Source: UBA10329 sp964500205 (GTDB lineage Bacteria; Bacteroidota; Bacteroidia; UBA10329). Taken from it: a stretch of 64,000 nucleotides of DNA. The notes under the pieces were generated by a model. The model was given only the letters and a program-made list of their open reading frames with translations, was not told the origin of the DNA and made no database searches. A program made the translations under genes and the position numbers. Below are positions 9,857 through 18,095 of this stretch, piece by piece (the first letter of the stretch is position 1; each line of letters begins with the position of its first letter). The stretch covers positions 1 through 64,000 of the forward strand of contig CAZCNS010000016.1 of the NCBI GenBank assembly GCA_964500205.1. Reading direction: 5' to 3'.

Positions 9857-11095
9857 TCAACTGCTGCGGTAGATCAGGCAGGAGAAATCCTGCTCATTCA
9901 GCATCTCGTTGGCGATACGAAGCAGTTCCGAGGAAGTGATAGCCTCGATGCGCTGTGCCGTCTCGGCCAGGGTGTGGATACGGTCGAAGAGCAGGATGCT
10001 ACGCCCGAAGCCCAACATCTGACTGGCGTTGTGCTCCTCAGCGATGGCCACCTGACCGAGCAACTGCTGCTTCGCCTTGTGCAGTTGCAGTGAACCGAGG
10101 GCAGTGTCGCGCATCTGTTTCAGCTCGCGTTTCACCAGCTTCATGCATTTCTCCAGATACTGTGCGTCCGTGCCGAAATAGATGGAGAACATCCCCGTGT
10201 CGGAGAACGTGGAATACCCCGATTCCACGCTGTAGGTATAGCCGTGCTTCTCGCGCAGCGACATGTTGAGCCGCGCGTTGAGGCCCGGCCCACCGAGGAT
10301 GTTGCTGAGCATGTACAGCCCGATGCGGTCCTCGTGGTCGGCAGCGTAGGCAATGTTGCCCATCAACACGTGCTCCTGAAAGTTGCTGCGGGTCTCGGTG
10401 CGAGTCTGCGGACGGTAACCGCTGAAAGGTATGCGCTGGTCCGTGCCACTGGATGGCGGCACGAGGCCGAAAGTCCGCTCCACCATGCGTTGCAGCTTAC
10501 GGATGTCAATCCTCCCCACCGAACTCAGCACCATGCGGTCGGTGTGATAGCCGCGGCTGATGAACTCCCGCACCGATCCGGCCGTGAAGCTGCGCACGCT
10601 CTCAGGCGTGCCGAGGCTGTTGCGCCCGATGGGGTCATCATTGAAAAGCAGCTCCTCGAACTCATCGAAGATCATGTCCGAGGGCGAGTCGAGGTACGAG
10701 TTGATCTCATCTATGATGACGGCCTTCTCCTTCTCCAGCTCCTTAGGCGGAAAGGTGGAGTTGAACGCGATGTCGTGAAAAAGCTCAATGGAGCGGTCGT
10801 AATGCGGGCTCAGGAACGAGGCATGGATAACGGTCTCCTCCTTGGTGGTGTAGGCGTTGAGCTCACCGCCCACGTCCTCCAGGCGGCTCAGGATGTGGTA
10901 TGCCTTACGATGAGTCGTACCCTTGAAGATGGTGTGCTCGATGAAATGCGCGAGGCCGTGCTCATGCAGCAGTTCATCGCGCGAGCCGACATTGATGAAG
11001 AACCCGAGGTGCGCCACGGGCGAGTCCACCTGCTTTTGCACACAGCGGATGCCGTTGGGCAATGTCCACCTGATCAACCCCTCCTCGTCTGTCAT
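9857..11095 (-). CDS. M16 family zinc metallopeptidase (pitrilysin/processing-peptidase type)
   Basis: A 412-residue single M16 unit with the inverted zinc motif His50-Phe-Ile-Glu53-His54 and the third ligand Glu130 (VIIDEINSY), 76 residues after the motif as expected. The C-terminal half is the paired inactive domain, so the enzyme should dimerise or act on small peptides. The start is placed at ATG 11095 because TACCTTTG (11102-11109) ends 6 nt upstream. An alternative ATG at 11131 would overlap the upstream ATPase stop by 4 bp and put the promoter inside the coding region. Cytoplasmic: no signal peptide. Confidence 0.9.
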   Translation of the reverse strand: MTDEEGLIRWTLPNGIRCVQKQVDSPVAHLGFFINVGSRDELLHEHGLAHFIEHTIFKGTTHRKAYHILSRLEDVGGELNAYTTKEETVIHASFLSPHYDRSIELFHDIAFNSTFPPKELEKEKAVIIDEINSYLDSPSDMIFDEFEELLFNDDPIGRNSLGTPESVRSFTAGSVREFISRGYHTDRMVLSSVGRIDIRKLQRMVERTFGLVPPSSGTDQRIPFSGYRPQTRTETRSNFQEHVLMGNIAYAADHEDRIGLYMLSNILGGPGLNARLNMSLREKHGYTYSVESGYSTFSDTGMFSIYFGTDAQYLEKCMKLVKRELKQMRDTALGSLQLHKAKQQLLGQVAIAEEHNASQMLGFGRSILLFDRIHTLAETAQRIEAITSSELLRIANEMLNEQDFSCLIYRSS

Positions 11096-11101
11096 GGGCG
11101 G

Positions 11102-11109
11102 CAAAGGTA
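11102..11109 (-). promoter_or_regulatory. -7 element TACCTTTG six bases before the M16 start
   Basis: On the minus strand TACCTTTG ends 6 nt before ATG 11095, and 19 bp upstream of it lies ATG in place of the usual TTG. This supports the shorter start of the peptidase and a leaderless message. Confidence 0.6.
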
Positions 11110-11127
11110 CTTCTGCACCGATGCGGT

Positions 11128-12279
11128 TCATGGTGTGATGAAATCGAGATAGTTCTCCAAGGTGATGACCTCAAAAGTGGTATCGGGGTAAGCCCTCTTC
11201 CAACCTCCGGGGACACGTGCCGTCTTCTTGTCCGACCACTTGAACTCGAATGCCCGCAGCTCCGTGCCCTCCTCCTCCACCAGGTCGAGTTCCTGCTGGT
11301 CGTAGGTGCGCCAGAAGTAGCGGTTCACATATCTGCGACTGTAGGAAAGGTATTTCATGCGCTCGGCCATGAGGTAGTTCTCCCACAGCTCGCCCCTGTC
11401 CATGCGCATGTCCAGACGGTTGAAATTGCCGATGATGGCGTTGCGGATGCCGTTATCATAGAAATACCAGCGGCCCGTCTTGGTCACCTCCTTGCGCAGG
11501 TTGCGGCTGAAACCGCGGACATTGTAAATGACGAACACCTTGGACAGCAGGTCGAGGTAGGTCTCCACCGTATTTCGGCTGATGCCCTTGAGGCCGTTTG
11601 CCAGCTCATCGAGGCTGACCTCCTTCCCTATCTGGAATGCGATGAGCCGTAGCAGGTCCATCAGCTTGTCAGACCGCCTCACCCCGTCATACTCCAGCAG
11701 GTCGCGGAGCAGATAGGCATCGACCACCTCGCGCAGATAGTCTTCCTTATCATGCCAATCGGGGTACTGCCCCAGTTCGGGATAACTGCCGAAGATGAGC
11801 CGTTCCTCCCTGCGTTCCAAGGTCTCCGGATAGCTCTCCAGGGTGCTGAACTCCATCTGTGCCAATGGGAAAAGATGCAGTGTGTTGGAGCGGCCCACCA
11901 GCGGCTCTCCGAGCCTGTTGCTGAGATCGAACATGGAGGAGCCGGTGGCTATGACGGCCACGTCCTTCATGTGGTCCACGATGAGCTTGAGTTTCAGCCC
12001 GGCCTCCGGTATGTGCTGCGCCTCATCGATCACCAGCAGCTTGCGGTCGCCCATCAGCCGCTTGTAGCCCGCCACCGAACGCTCGGCCAGCAGATCGACC
12101 GTCTGCTGCTCCTCACCATTGAGGAACAGGTAGGTGGACGGGTCGCGGTCGCGGAGATAGCGGGCGATCAGCTCGGACTTGCCGACCCGTCTGGCCCCCA
12201 GCAGGATGAGCACTTTGCCCGGCCGCACCTTGTCCAAAAAGCGGTGGAGCAATGCCCTCGGGATGTGGGTCGTTTCCAT
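11128..12279 (-). CDS. AAA-type ATPase with DUF4143 domain
   Basis: A 383-residue member of the AAA_14/DUF4143 family. The Walker A motif GARRVGKS is at 28-35 and Walker B LLVIDEAQ at 81-88. The C-terminal half carries the DUF4143 region, ending with a basic, nuclease-like stretch (QELDLVEEEGTELRAFEFKWSDKK) that resembles the E-x-K core of PD-(D/E)xK folds. Many genomes of this phylum carry multiple copies; their role is unknown. The 120-bp upstream region holds three 15-bp repeats at exact 32-bp spacing, likely an operator. The gene ends just before the M16 peptidase on the same strand. Confidence 0.9.
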   Translation of the reverse strand: METTHIPRALLHRFLDKVRPGKVLILLGARRVGKSELIARYLRDRDPSTYLFLNGEEQQTVDLLAERSVAGYKRLMGDRKLLVIDEAQHIPEAGLKLKLIVDHMKDVAVIATGSSMFDLSNRLGEPLVGRSNTLHLFPLAQMEFSTLESYPETLERREERLIFGSYPELGQYPDWHDKEDYLREVVDAYLLRDLLEYDGVRRSDKLMDLLRLIAFQIGKEVSLDELANGLKGISRNTVETYLDLLSKVFVIYNVRGFSRNLRKEVTKTGRWYFYDNGIRNAIIGNFNRLDMRMDRGELWENYLMAERMKYLSYSRRYVNRYFWRTYDQQELDLVEEEGTELRAFEFKWSDKKTARVPGGWKRAYPDTTFEVITLENYLDFITP

Positions 12280-12308
12280 GCGCGTCTTCCTTTTACTGAC
12301 GCAAATAA

Positions 12309-12387
12309 CGTGAATTGCTTCAATACATTGAAAGTATTTTCGTTAATTCCTTCAACACAATGAATAATTTCACGTTAATTCCTTCAA
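12309..12387. repeat. Three 15-bp direct repeats at exact 32-bp period (operator-like)
   Basis: CGTGAATTGCTTCAA (12309-12323), CGTTAATTCCTTCAA (12341-12355) and the identical CGTTAATTCCTTCAA (12373-12387) recur every 32 bp, about three DNA turns, so all face one side of the helix. The first two extend into an inverted repeat (TTCAATACATTGAA is a perfect palindrome). The array fills the gap between the ends of ispG (12400) and the ATPase start (12279), where the ATPase promoter must be. This spacing suggests cooperative binding of a dimeric repressor or activator, perhaps the ATPase itself. Confidence 0.75.
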
Positions 12388-12399
12388 AATAAAGGTGAG

Positions 12400-14346
12400 T
12401 CAAGCCTCCACTCCCTCCGCCTCCACCCAGTCGCCATGCTGGCGGATGAGTTCGATGAGCTCGTCCAACGCGTGTTCGGATGGGATACTCTTCTTCACCA
12501 CCTCGCGGCCTTTGTAGAGGGTGATCTTTCCCTTGCCCACGCCCACGTAGCCGTAGTCGGCATCGGCCATCTCGCCCGGCCCGTTCACGATGCAGCCCAT
12601 AATGCCGATCTTGATACCCTTGAGGTGCTGGGTGCGGCTGCGGATCATTGCGGTGGTCTCCTGCAGGTCGAAGAGGGTGCGGCCACAACTCGGGCAGCTG
12701 ATATACTCCGTCTTGGAGATGCGCACCCGTGCCGCCTGAAGGATGCCGAAGGCGGTGCTGTTCACCATTCGGTCACCACCACAGTTTTCCGTGCTGATGA
12801 ACACCCCGTCACCCAGACCATCAACCAAAAGCCCCCCCATATCAGTGGCACTGTAAAGTTGCAGTCTGTCCTCGGTCAGGTTCTCGTAGTAGCGGCCAAT
12901 GATGACAGGCACATCGCAGCCTTCCTCCAAAAGCTTGAAAAAGAGCCTGCGCTGCTCCGCCATACCGTGCGGATGCCATGTGTCGATGAGAAGCACGGCC
13001 GTGGGGTCGCCTTTCAGCTTCGCGATGAGGTCATCTGTCAGGTCTGCCAGCGTGCAACACACCAAGTTCAGTTGCGGATGGAGTTCGGCTTCAGTGAGGT
13101 ATTCCTGAGGCTGAAGGTGCGGATACCTGCGCGGACGGTTAGCTTCCTTGCGCCATGTCTTCAGGTCATGGAAAAGGCCGAGCGTGCCGGGAATCTCGAA
13201 ATCCGCCACGCGGTCGCCCAGATAGATGTAATCGCAGGCCTGATCGGTGAGGTTCCACTTATCGAGTGGCACCGAATAGTTGTAGCCCAGTGCAAAGAAC
13301 GATGCGGGGGTGATGCGTTCACGTCCGCTGAGGTCTGCCATCACGCGGGGCACATTGCCCCCACCGATGTTCAGCACCTCCCTGGATTGTCTTTTTGAGT
13401 AATCGAACGGGTTGATGAGCAACTTGTCGGTTGGTGGGATGGGGTTCCCTCCCACTCGGCTCGCATTGTAGCGGTCCACAAGGGCCCGTGCCACGGGGAT
13501 CTCGAACTCGGGGTCCTCGGTAAGGCTCACACGCACGGTGTCACCCAGCCCATCCTCCAGCAGCGTGCCGATGCCCACCGCAGATTTGATACGACCGTCC
13601 TCGCCCTCGCCCGCCTCGGTGACCCCGAGGTGCAGCGGATAATCCATCCCCTCGGCCATCATTTTGGAGACCAGCAACCGATACGCCTGCACCATCACCT
13701 GCGTGCTGCTCGATTTCATGGAAAGCACGATCTCATGGAAATCCTCCTCGCGGCAGATGCGGAGAAACTCCAGCGCGCTCTCCACCATGCCGAGGGCAGT
13801 ATCACCATAGCGGCTCATGATGCGGTCGGAGAGAGAGCCGTGGTTGGTGCCTATGCGCATAGCGGTGCCGTGCTGCTTGCACAGTTTCACCAAAGGCAGG
13901 AAACGCTCTCGGATACGCTCCAGCTCCAAGGCGTAGGAAGCATCGGTATATTCTATCTCCTCGAATTTCTTGCGGTCTGCGTAATTGCCCGGGTTCACAC
14001 GCACCTTTTCCACGATGCGGGCAGCGACCTCTGCGGCATTGGGCGTGAAATGGATATCGGCACAGATGGGCGTGTCGTAGCCCCGCTTGAGCAGCTCGGC
14101 CTTGATGTTGGCAAGGTTCTGCGCCTCCTTGATGCTGGGCGCGGTGATCCGCACCAGCTCGCAACCGGCCTCTATCATGCGGATGCTCTGCGCCACGGTG
14201 GCCTCGGTGTCCATCGTGTCGGTCGTGGTCATGCTCTGCACCCGGATGGGATTACCGCCACCCATCTTCAATCCACCGATGCTCACCTCACGGGTCTTGA
14301 AGCGGCTATACTCGAAAAGGCTGTTGCAGTAGGGGGAAAACGACAT
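12400..14346 (-). CDS. ispG: 4-hydroxy-3-methylbut-2-enyl diphosphate synthase IspG (GcpE), long form
   Basis: A 648-residue enzyme of the MEP isoprenoid pathway, converting MEcPP to HMBPP in the cytoplasm with a [4Fe-4S] cluster. The TIM-barrel N-terminus is clear (GNPIRVQSMTTTDT, NPGNYADRKKFEEIEY). The C-terminal cluster domain has SCPSCGRTLFDLQ (about 548) and GCIVNGPGEMADADYG (about 590), supplying the three cysteines. An extra domain of roughly 250 residues lies between them, as in plants, Bacteroidota and Chlamydiae, which explains the length. Start ATG 14346 (MSFSPYCNSLFEYSRFKTRE) fits the family; TACCTTTG (14367-14374) sits 20 nt upstream. Confidence 0.97.
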   Translation of the reverse strand: MSFSPYCNSLFEYSRFKTREVSIGGLKMGGGNPIRVQSMTTTDTMDTEATVAQSIRMIEAGCELVRITAPSIKEAQNLANIKAELLKRGYDTPICADIHFTPNAAEVAARIVEKVRVNPGNYADRKKFEEIEYTDASYALELERIRERFLPLVKLCKQHGTAMRIGTNHGSLSDRIMSRYGDTALGMVESALEFLRICREEDFHEIVLSMKSSSTQVMVQAYRLLVSKMMAEGMDYPLHLGVTEAGEGEDGRIKSAVGIGTLLEDGLGDTVRVSLTEDPEFEIPVARALVDRYNASRVGGNPIPPTDKLLINPFDYSKRQSREVLNIGGGNVPRVMADLSGRERITPASFFALGYNYSVPLDKWNLTDQACDYIYLGDRVADFEIPGTLGLFHDLKTWRKEANRPRRYPHLQPQEYLTEAELHPQLNLVCCTLADLTDDLIAKLKGDPTAVLLIDTWHPHGMAEQRRLFFKLLEEGCDVPVIIGRYYENLTEDRLQLYSATDMGGLLVDGLGDGVFISTENCGGDRMVNSTAFGILQAARVRISKTEYISCPSCGRTLFDLQETTAMIRSRTQHLKGIKIGIMGCIVNGPGEMADADYGYVGVGKGKITLYKGREVVKKSIPSEHALDELIELIRQHGDWVEAEGVEA

Positions 14347-14366
14347 TGGTTGAGAGATGGTCCGGG

Positions 14367-14374
14367 CAAAGGTA
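14367..14374 (-). promoter_or_regulatory. -7 element of the ispG promoter
   Basis: TACCTTTG on the minus strand, 20 nt before ATG 14346, so the leader would be about 16 nt. No clear -33 TTG. Confidence 0.55.
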
Positions 14375-14406
14375 ATCTGCCACAACACCCGACCGGTTCA
14401 TTTGGT

Positions 14407-15111
14407 TCACCTCACGGACAGCCTGCCTCGGTACACCTCACCGGAGGAGCACTGCACAGTCACGGTGTACAATCCCGAGGGCAGCATCCGGATGCTCAGC
14501 AACTCCTGCCGCCCGGCCACCAGCACCACACGACCCAGCGCATCGATCACCTCCGCGTGCGCCAGCTCCTCATGAACAGGAAGAGCCAGCCTTACCTCAT
14601 CTTGTGCGGGATTGGGGTACATCGTCAACGGCCTGACAGTAACTTTCTCCCTGTCCTGAACACTCAACGGTTCCACCAGATAAAAAGATGTGGTGAAGAA
14701 CTTGGTCACCTCTTGGGCAGGTTCAGCAGGCCCAGCCGCGATCTTGGGCCAGACCACCACCACGTTATCGCCTATCACCATGGCATTGTTGTCTTCAGTG
14801 GTGAACTGATGCGTCACAAAGACCTGGGTCTGCGACTGCGGGGCGAGAAACCCGTTCCCAAGCGCAGCGGAATCGGCCATGAGGCTATCCGAAGTGCCCG
14901 GAAACTCAAGGATGACATCAACTCCGCCCTGAAAAACCAATGTGCTCTGATTGGTCAGAAACATGGTGAATGACACCACCTGCCCATTGACAATAGTGTC
15001 GGGGATGCCGACCACTGAATCGACACTCAGGAAATAGGTCTGCGACCATGCGCTGGTGACATTGACCCCCAATGCCAGCACCAATATCAGCTTAAGAAGT
15101 GTGCTTCTCAT
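14407..15111 (-). CDS. Secreted hypothetical protein with T9SS sorting domain
   Basis: A 234-residue exported protein. The signal peptide MRSTLLKLILVLALGVNVTSAWSQ (given here in part: residues 1-24, ending SAWSQ) defines the start at ATG 15111. The middle is a beta-rich, possibly Ig/CARDB-like domain (VVSFTMFLTNQSTLVFQG). Residues from about 153 form a type A sorting domain (MYPNPAQDEVRLALP, final strand VYRGRLSVR). The C-terminal signal directs export through the T9SS with cleavage and surface attachment or release. It is divergent from the helical-repeat gene at 15200. Function unknown. Confidence 0.85.
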   Translation of the reverse strand: MRSTLLKLILVLALGVNVTSAWSQTYFLSVDSVVGIPDTIVNGQVVSFTMFLTNQSTLVFQGGVDVILEFPGTSDSLMADSAALGNGFLAPQSQTQVFVTHQFTTEDNNAMVIGDNVVVVWPKIAAGPAEPAQEVTKFFTTSFYLVEPLSVQDREKVTVRPLTMYPNPAQDEVRLALPVHEELAHAEVIDALGRVVLVAGRQELLSIRMLPSGLYTVTVQCSSGEVYRGRLSVR

Positions 15112-15126
15112 CTTTTTCGTTTTGGT

Positions 15127-15159
15127 CAAAGGTATAATGGCCGAAATGCTGTCGAACAA
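15127..15159 (-). promoter_or_regulatory. Promoter of the 14407-15111 gene
   Basis: On the minus strand TTG (15157-15159), a 22-bp spacer and TACCTTTG (15127-15134), ending 15 nt before ATG 15111. The spacer is slightly long. Confidence 0.55.
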
Positions 15160-15199
15160 CGTACTTTTCCGAAATCTTACGCGTTCAACCAACACAACA

Positions 15200-16660
15200 A
15201 TGGATATCGTTGAGCAGATGATCGCCCGCATGGGTAAGGATGAGCTGCGGTTTTTCCGGATGTACGCCTCGCGTATGGAGGTGAAGGGCCCTCGCAAGGA
15301 CATGCAGCTTTTCGACCGCATCCGGACAGAAGGGACAGCATTCAGTGACGAGACCGCCTCCGATGAACTGTACACGGACGGGAATCGCAACGCGTATTAT
15401 CGACTCAAGAACCGCCTCAAGACGGAGCTTGCAAAAAGTCTGCTGCTCCAACACATCGAAAGTGAGGAAACCTCACAGGTGCTTCACCTGCTTCTGCTGG
15501 CAAGGCATTACCAGTCAAGGAATGCCTACGCACTTGCCGAGCATTTCCTCAATAAAGCAGAACGAAGGGCGGGTGCGGCAGAGAGCCATGAACTGCTCGA
15601 CCTGATCTACACCGAGTTCATCCGTCTCTCTCAGGAAGTGGTGACCATCGACCCCGAGACCTACATCGCAAAGCGCAGGGAGAATTCGGCACAGTTGCAC
15701 ATGCTTCGGCAAATGGACGAGATACTGGCCACGGTGAAATACCGGCTCAAAGTGACCCAGAACTTTTCTCCGGTGAACAATCCTGTGATCGACATGCTGC
15801 TCGAAACCGTACAACGATTGTCGTCCGATGAGCGGGTAAGGCATGGAACACAGCTACGATTCAAGATGTACCATGCGGTAAGTCAGATTCTCCTGCAGCA
15901 GCACGATTATCCCAACCTGGAGGACTTTCTGCTGAAGACCTTCTCGCAGTTTGAGGAAGAGCGGCTATTCAACCGCGCCAACCACCAGACCAAGCTTCAA
16001 ATGTTGACGTACATCGTCAATGCCCTGTTCAAGAACGGCAAAACGGCACAATCGCTCGAGTGGGCCGAACGACTCCATGATGCCATGAACGAGCACGATC
16101 GGCTGCTCTACGACCGATTCCTTTTCTTCTACTACAACTCACTGGTCATCAATTACACCAAGACCGATCTTGATCGCGCCATCGCGCTGCTGCTCGACCT
16201 GGAAAATCACCCTAAACTCCGAGACACGCAGTACTACCTCATTTTCGTGCATCTGAACCTGTCCATCTTCTTTTTTCAGAAAGGAGATCACAGGCAAGCA
16301 ATACGAAGACTCAATCAGCTGTATCACCACGAACGATTCGCGCTCACAGCAACACCACTGAGATTACGCATCGCAATGTTCGAACTGATGGTGCGCACCG
16401 AGCTCGGTGACATGGATGTAGTCGAACAGCGTTTGAAGCAAGTGAGACAGACTTTTGCGGAGCAATTGAAACAAGGGGAAAACAGACGCGAGGCCGAACT
16501 TCTCACCATTATTGAAAAGTTGTTCTTGAAAGGCATATCTCCACGGGAGCGTGAGATGGCGGCACTTCTGAAAGCTTTCACAACCAGCACCAGTCCTGAG
16601 GAGCAGGACGCGGAACTTTTGAACTACAACGGGTGGTTGGTCAGCAAAGTGAAAGTCTGA
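15200..16660 (+). CDS. Alpha-helical repeat (TPR-like) hypothetical protein
   Basis: A 486-residue, highly charged, almost all-helical protein with no signal peptide or membrane segment. Helical pairs such as LLLLARHYQSRNAYALAEHFLNKAERR and YLIFVHLNLSIFFFQKGDHRQAIRRL have the size and Ala/Tyr/Gly pattern of degenerate tetratricopeptide repeats. No catalytic motif is seen. The start is ATG 15200 (MDIVEQMIARMGKDELRFF); in-frame starts at 15146 and 15056 exist, but the latter would overlap the divergent secreted-protein gene. Probably a cytoplasmic scaffold; homologues are expected mainly in Flavobacteriia-related genomes. Confidence 0.75.
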   Translation: MDIVEQMIARMGKDELRFFRMYASRMEVKGPRKDMQLFDRIRTEGTAFSDETASDELYTDGNRNAYYRLKNRLKTELAKSLLLQHIESEETSQVLHLLLLARHYQSRNAYALAEHFLNKAERRAGAAESHELLDLIYTEFIRLSQEVVTIDPETYIAKRRENSAQLHMLRQMDEILATVKYRLKVTQNFSPVNNPVIDMLLETVQRLSSDERVRHGTQLRFKMYHAVSQILLQQHDYPNLEDFLLKTFSQFEEERLFNRANHQTKLQMLTYIVNALFKNGKTAQSLEWAERLHDAMNEHDRLLYDRFLFFYYNSLVINYTKTDLDRAIALLLDLENHPKLRDTQYYLIFVHLNLSIFFFQKGDHRQAIRRLNQLYHHERFALTATPLRLRIAMFELMVRTELGDMDVVEQRLKQVRQTFAEQLKQGENRREAELLTIIEKLFLKGISPREREMAALLKAFTTSTSPEEQDAELLNYNGWLVSKVKV

Positions 16661-16743
16661 ACAGGACCGACATACTATGAACAACCCGCCACATCTTCTT
16701 AACAATTGCGAGAGCAGAGATCAACCACCGCTGCACGGTCATT

Positions 16744-16751
16744 TACCTTTG
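16744..16751 (+). promoter_or_regulatory. -7 element of the purQ promoter
   Basis: TACCTTTG ends 17 nt before ATG 16769, giving a short leader and arguing against the longer open frame that starts at 16706. Confidence 0.55.
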
Positions 16752-16768
16752 CCACAAACAGAAAGAAG

Positions 16769-17461
16769 ATGAAATTCGGTGTAGTGGTTTTTCCCGGTTC
16801 TAACTGCGATCAGGACATGATCTATGTGCTTCGCGACATCATGGGTCAAGAAGTTGTGGAACTCTGGCACAAGGACCACGACCTTCAGGGCTGCGACATG
16901 GTGGTGCTGCCGGGCGGGTTCTCCTATGGTGACTACCTGAGGTCGGGAGCCATAGCCCGTTTCTCACCCATCATGACCGAGGTGATTACCCATGCCGGAC
17001 GAGGTGGCTACGTCTTTGGCGTCTGCAACGGGTTTCAGGTACTGTGCGAGGCTGGTCTCGTGCCAGGCGCACTGCTGCATAACGACACTCAGAAATTCAT
17101 CTGCCGCAATGTGACCATCCGTTGTGAGACCTCGAAATCGCTGATTACGCAAGGGATAGAACCGGGGGCTGTGCTCACGGTTCCGATAGCACACGGTGAG
17201 GGTCGCTATTTCGCTGACCCGGATACGTTGTCCGAATTGCAGGCGAACGACCAAGTACTTTTCCGTTACTGTGACCCTACTGGCAAGCTGTCTGACGAAT
17301 CGAATCCCAACGGGTCTGTTACATCCATAGCCGGAGTTTGCAACAAAGGGCGCAACGTTTTCGGAATGATGCCTCATCCCGAGAGAGCCTCCGATGCCGA
17401 CCTTGGCAACACCTCTGGCAAGGCCATCTTCGAGTCGATGCTCGGGGCGGTGCTGGCCTGA
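16769..17461 (+). CDS. purQ: Phosphoribosylformylglycinamidine synthase, glutaminase subunit PurQ
   Basis: A 230-residue class I glutamine amidotransferase supplying ammonia for the fourth step of purine synthesis (FGAR to FGAM) with PurL and PurS. It shows the PurQ N-terminus KFGVVVFPGSNCDQD, nucleophile Cys86 in GVCNGFQ, and His203/Glu205 in MPHPE. Length is normal for the stand-alone subunit, so this organism probably uses the three-subunit enzyme. Start ATG 16769 is fixed by the family N-terminus and by the -7 element 17 nt upstream. No other purine genes are adjacent; a hairpin terminator follows. Confidence 0.96.
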   Translation: MKFGVVVFPGSNCDQDMIYVLRDIMGQEVVELWHKDHDLQGCDMVVLPGGFSYGDYLRSGAIARFSPIMTEVITHAGRGGYVFGVCNGFQVLCEAGLVPGALLHNDTQKFICRNVTIRCETSKSLITQGIEPGAVLTVPIAHGEGRYFADPDTLSELQANDQVLFRYCDPTGKLSDESNPNGSVTSIAGVCNKGRNVFGMMPHPERASDADLGNTSGKAIFESMLGAVLA

Positions 17462-17500
17462 GTGGCCTTTTTTAATTTCTCAAATGGTGTAAATGCAACG

Positions 17501-17531
17501 CGCCAGTGTCGGGACAACCCTGACACTGGCG
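17501..17531. terminator. Hairpin between convergent purQ and CBS genes
   Basis: CGCCAGTGTC pairs perfectly with GACACTGGCG over 10 bp, with an inner GGG/CCC extension. It lies between two genes that end facing each other, so it probably ends transcription from both sides. Confidence 0.75.
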
Positions 17532-17574
17532 CTTACCATTCACGCTAAACCCCCTAAAGCGTGAGGTATGTTGC

Positions 17575-17994
17575 TCAGTACTGTTCGAGCAGGTACTTGA
17601 TCAGGTCTGTTGTGGTGACGATGCCCACCAGCTTGTCACCCTCGGTCACTGGCAGTGCGTGAAACTCACGTGTGGCAAGTATCTCGGCAACCTCTTTAAT
17701 GGAGAGCTCTGCAGCCACTGCGACCGGCTTGGATACCATTACCTGCTCCACAGAAAGCATGTTGTACACAGCTGTGTCAACAGTACCCTCATCATCACCA
17801 TAGTTATCTACAAAGCTGATGCGTAGCAGATCGGTCAGACTCAACATTCCGATGAGCTTCTCACCGCTCACCACAGGGATATGACGAATCTTGTGCTTGT
17901 TGAACAAAGCCTCTGCCTCGCTGAGGGAGTTCGTGAGGTTGATGGTGACCACCTGAGCGGTCATGATCTTACTTACCGGTTCTCTTTTTTTCAT
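17575..17994 (-). CDS. Tandem CBS-domain protein
   Basis: A 139-residue protein made of two CBS domains (about 8-60 and 78-135): MTAQVVTINLTNSLSEAEALFNKHKIRHIPVV (shown by residues 9-40) and VMVSKPVAVAAELSIKEVAEIL. Such stand-alone pairs form a Bateman module that binds AMP/ATP or other adenosyl ligands and regulates partners. There is no attached catalytic domain. It is convergent with purQ; its role is unknown, and a link to nucleotide sensing is only inference. Confidence 0.9.
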   Translation of the reverse strand: MKKREPVSKIMTAQVVTINLTNSLSEAEALFNKHKIRHIPVVSGEKLIGMLSLTDLLRISFVDNYGDDEGTVDTAVYNMLSVEQVMVSKPVAVAAELSIKEVAEILATREFHALPVTEGDKLVGIVTTTDLIKYLLEQY

Positions 17995-18095
17995 GATGTT
18001 GTTGTTTTGCTATGACGCAAAGGAGCATCTGCACAACAACACAGGAGCAGACTTAAATCATACGGAAAGCTGATCTTCGACAGTTTTTCACCGTC

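Noticed and set aside
13630..14973. 447-codon plus-strand frame opposite ispG
   Set aside because: It spans the ispG coding region and part of the next gene on the other strand and has no domain-like pattern.
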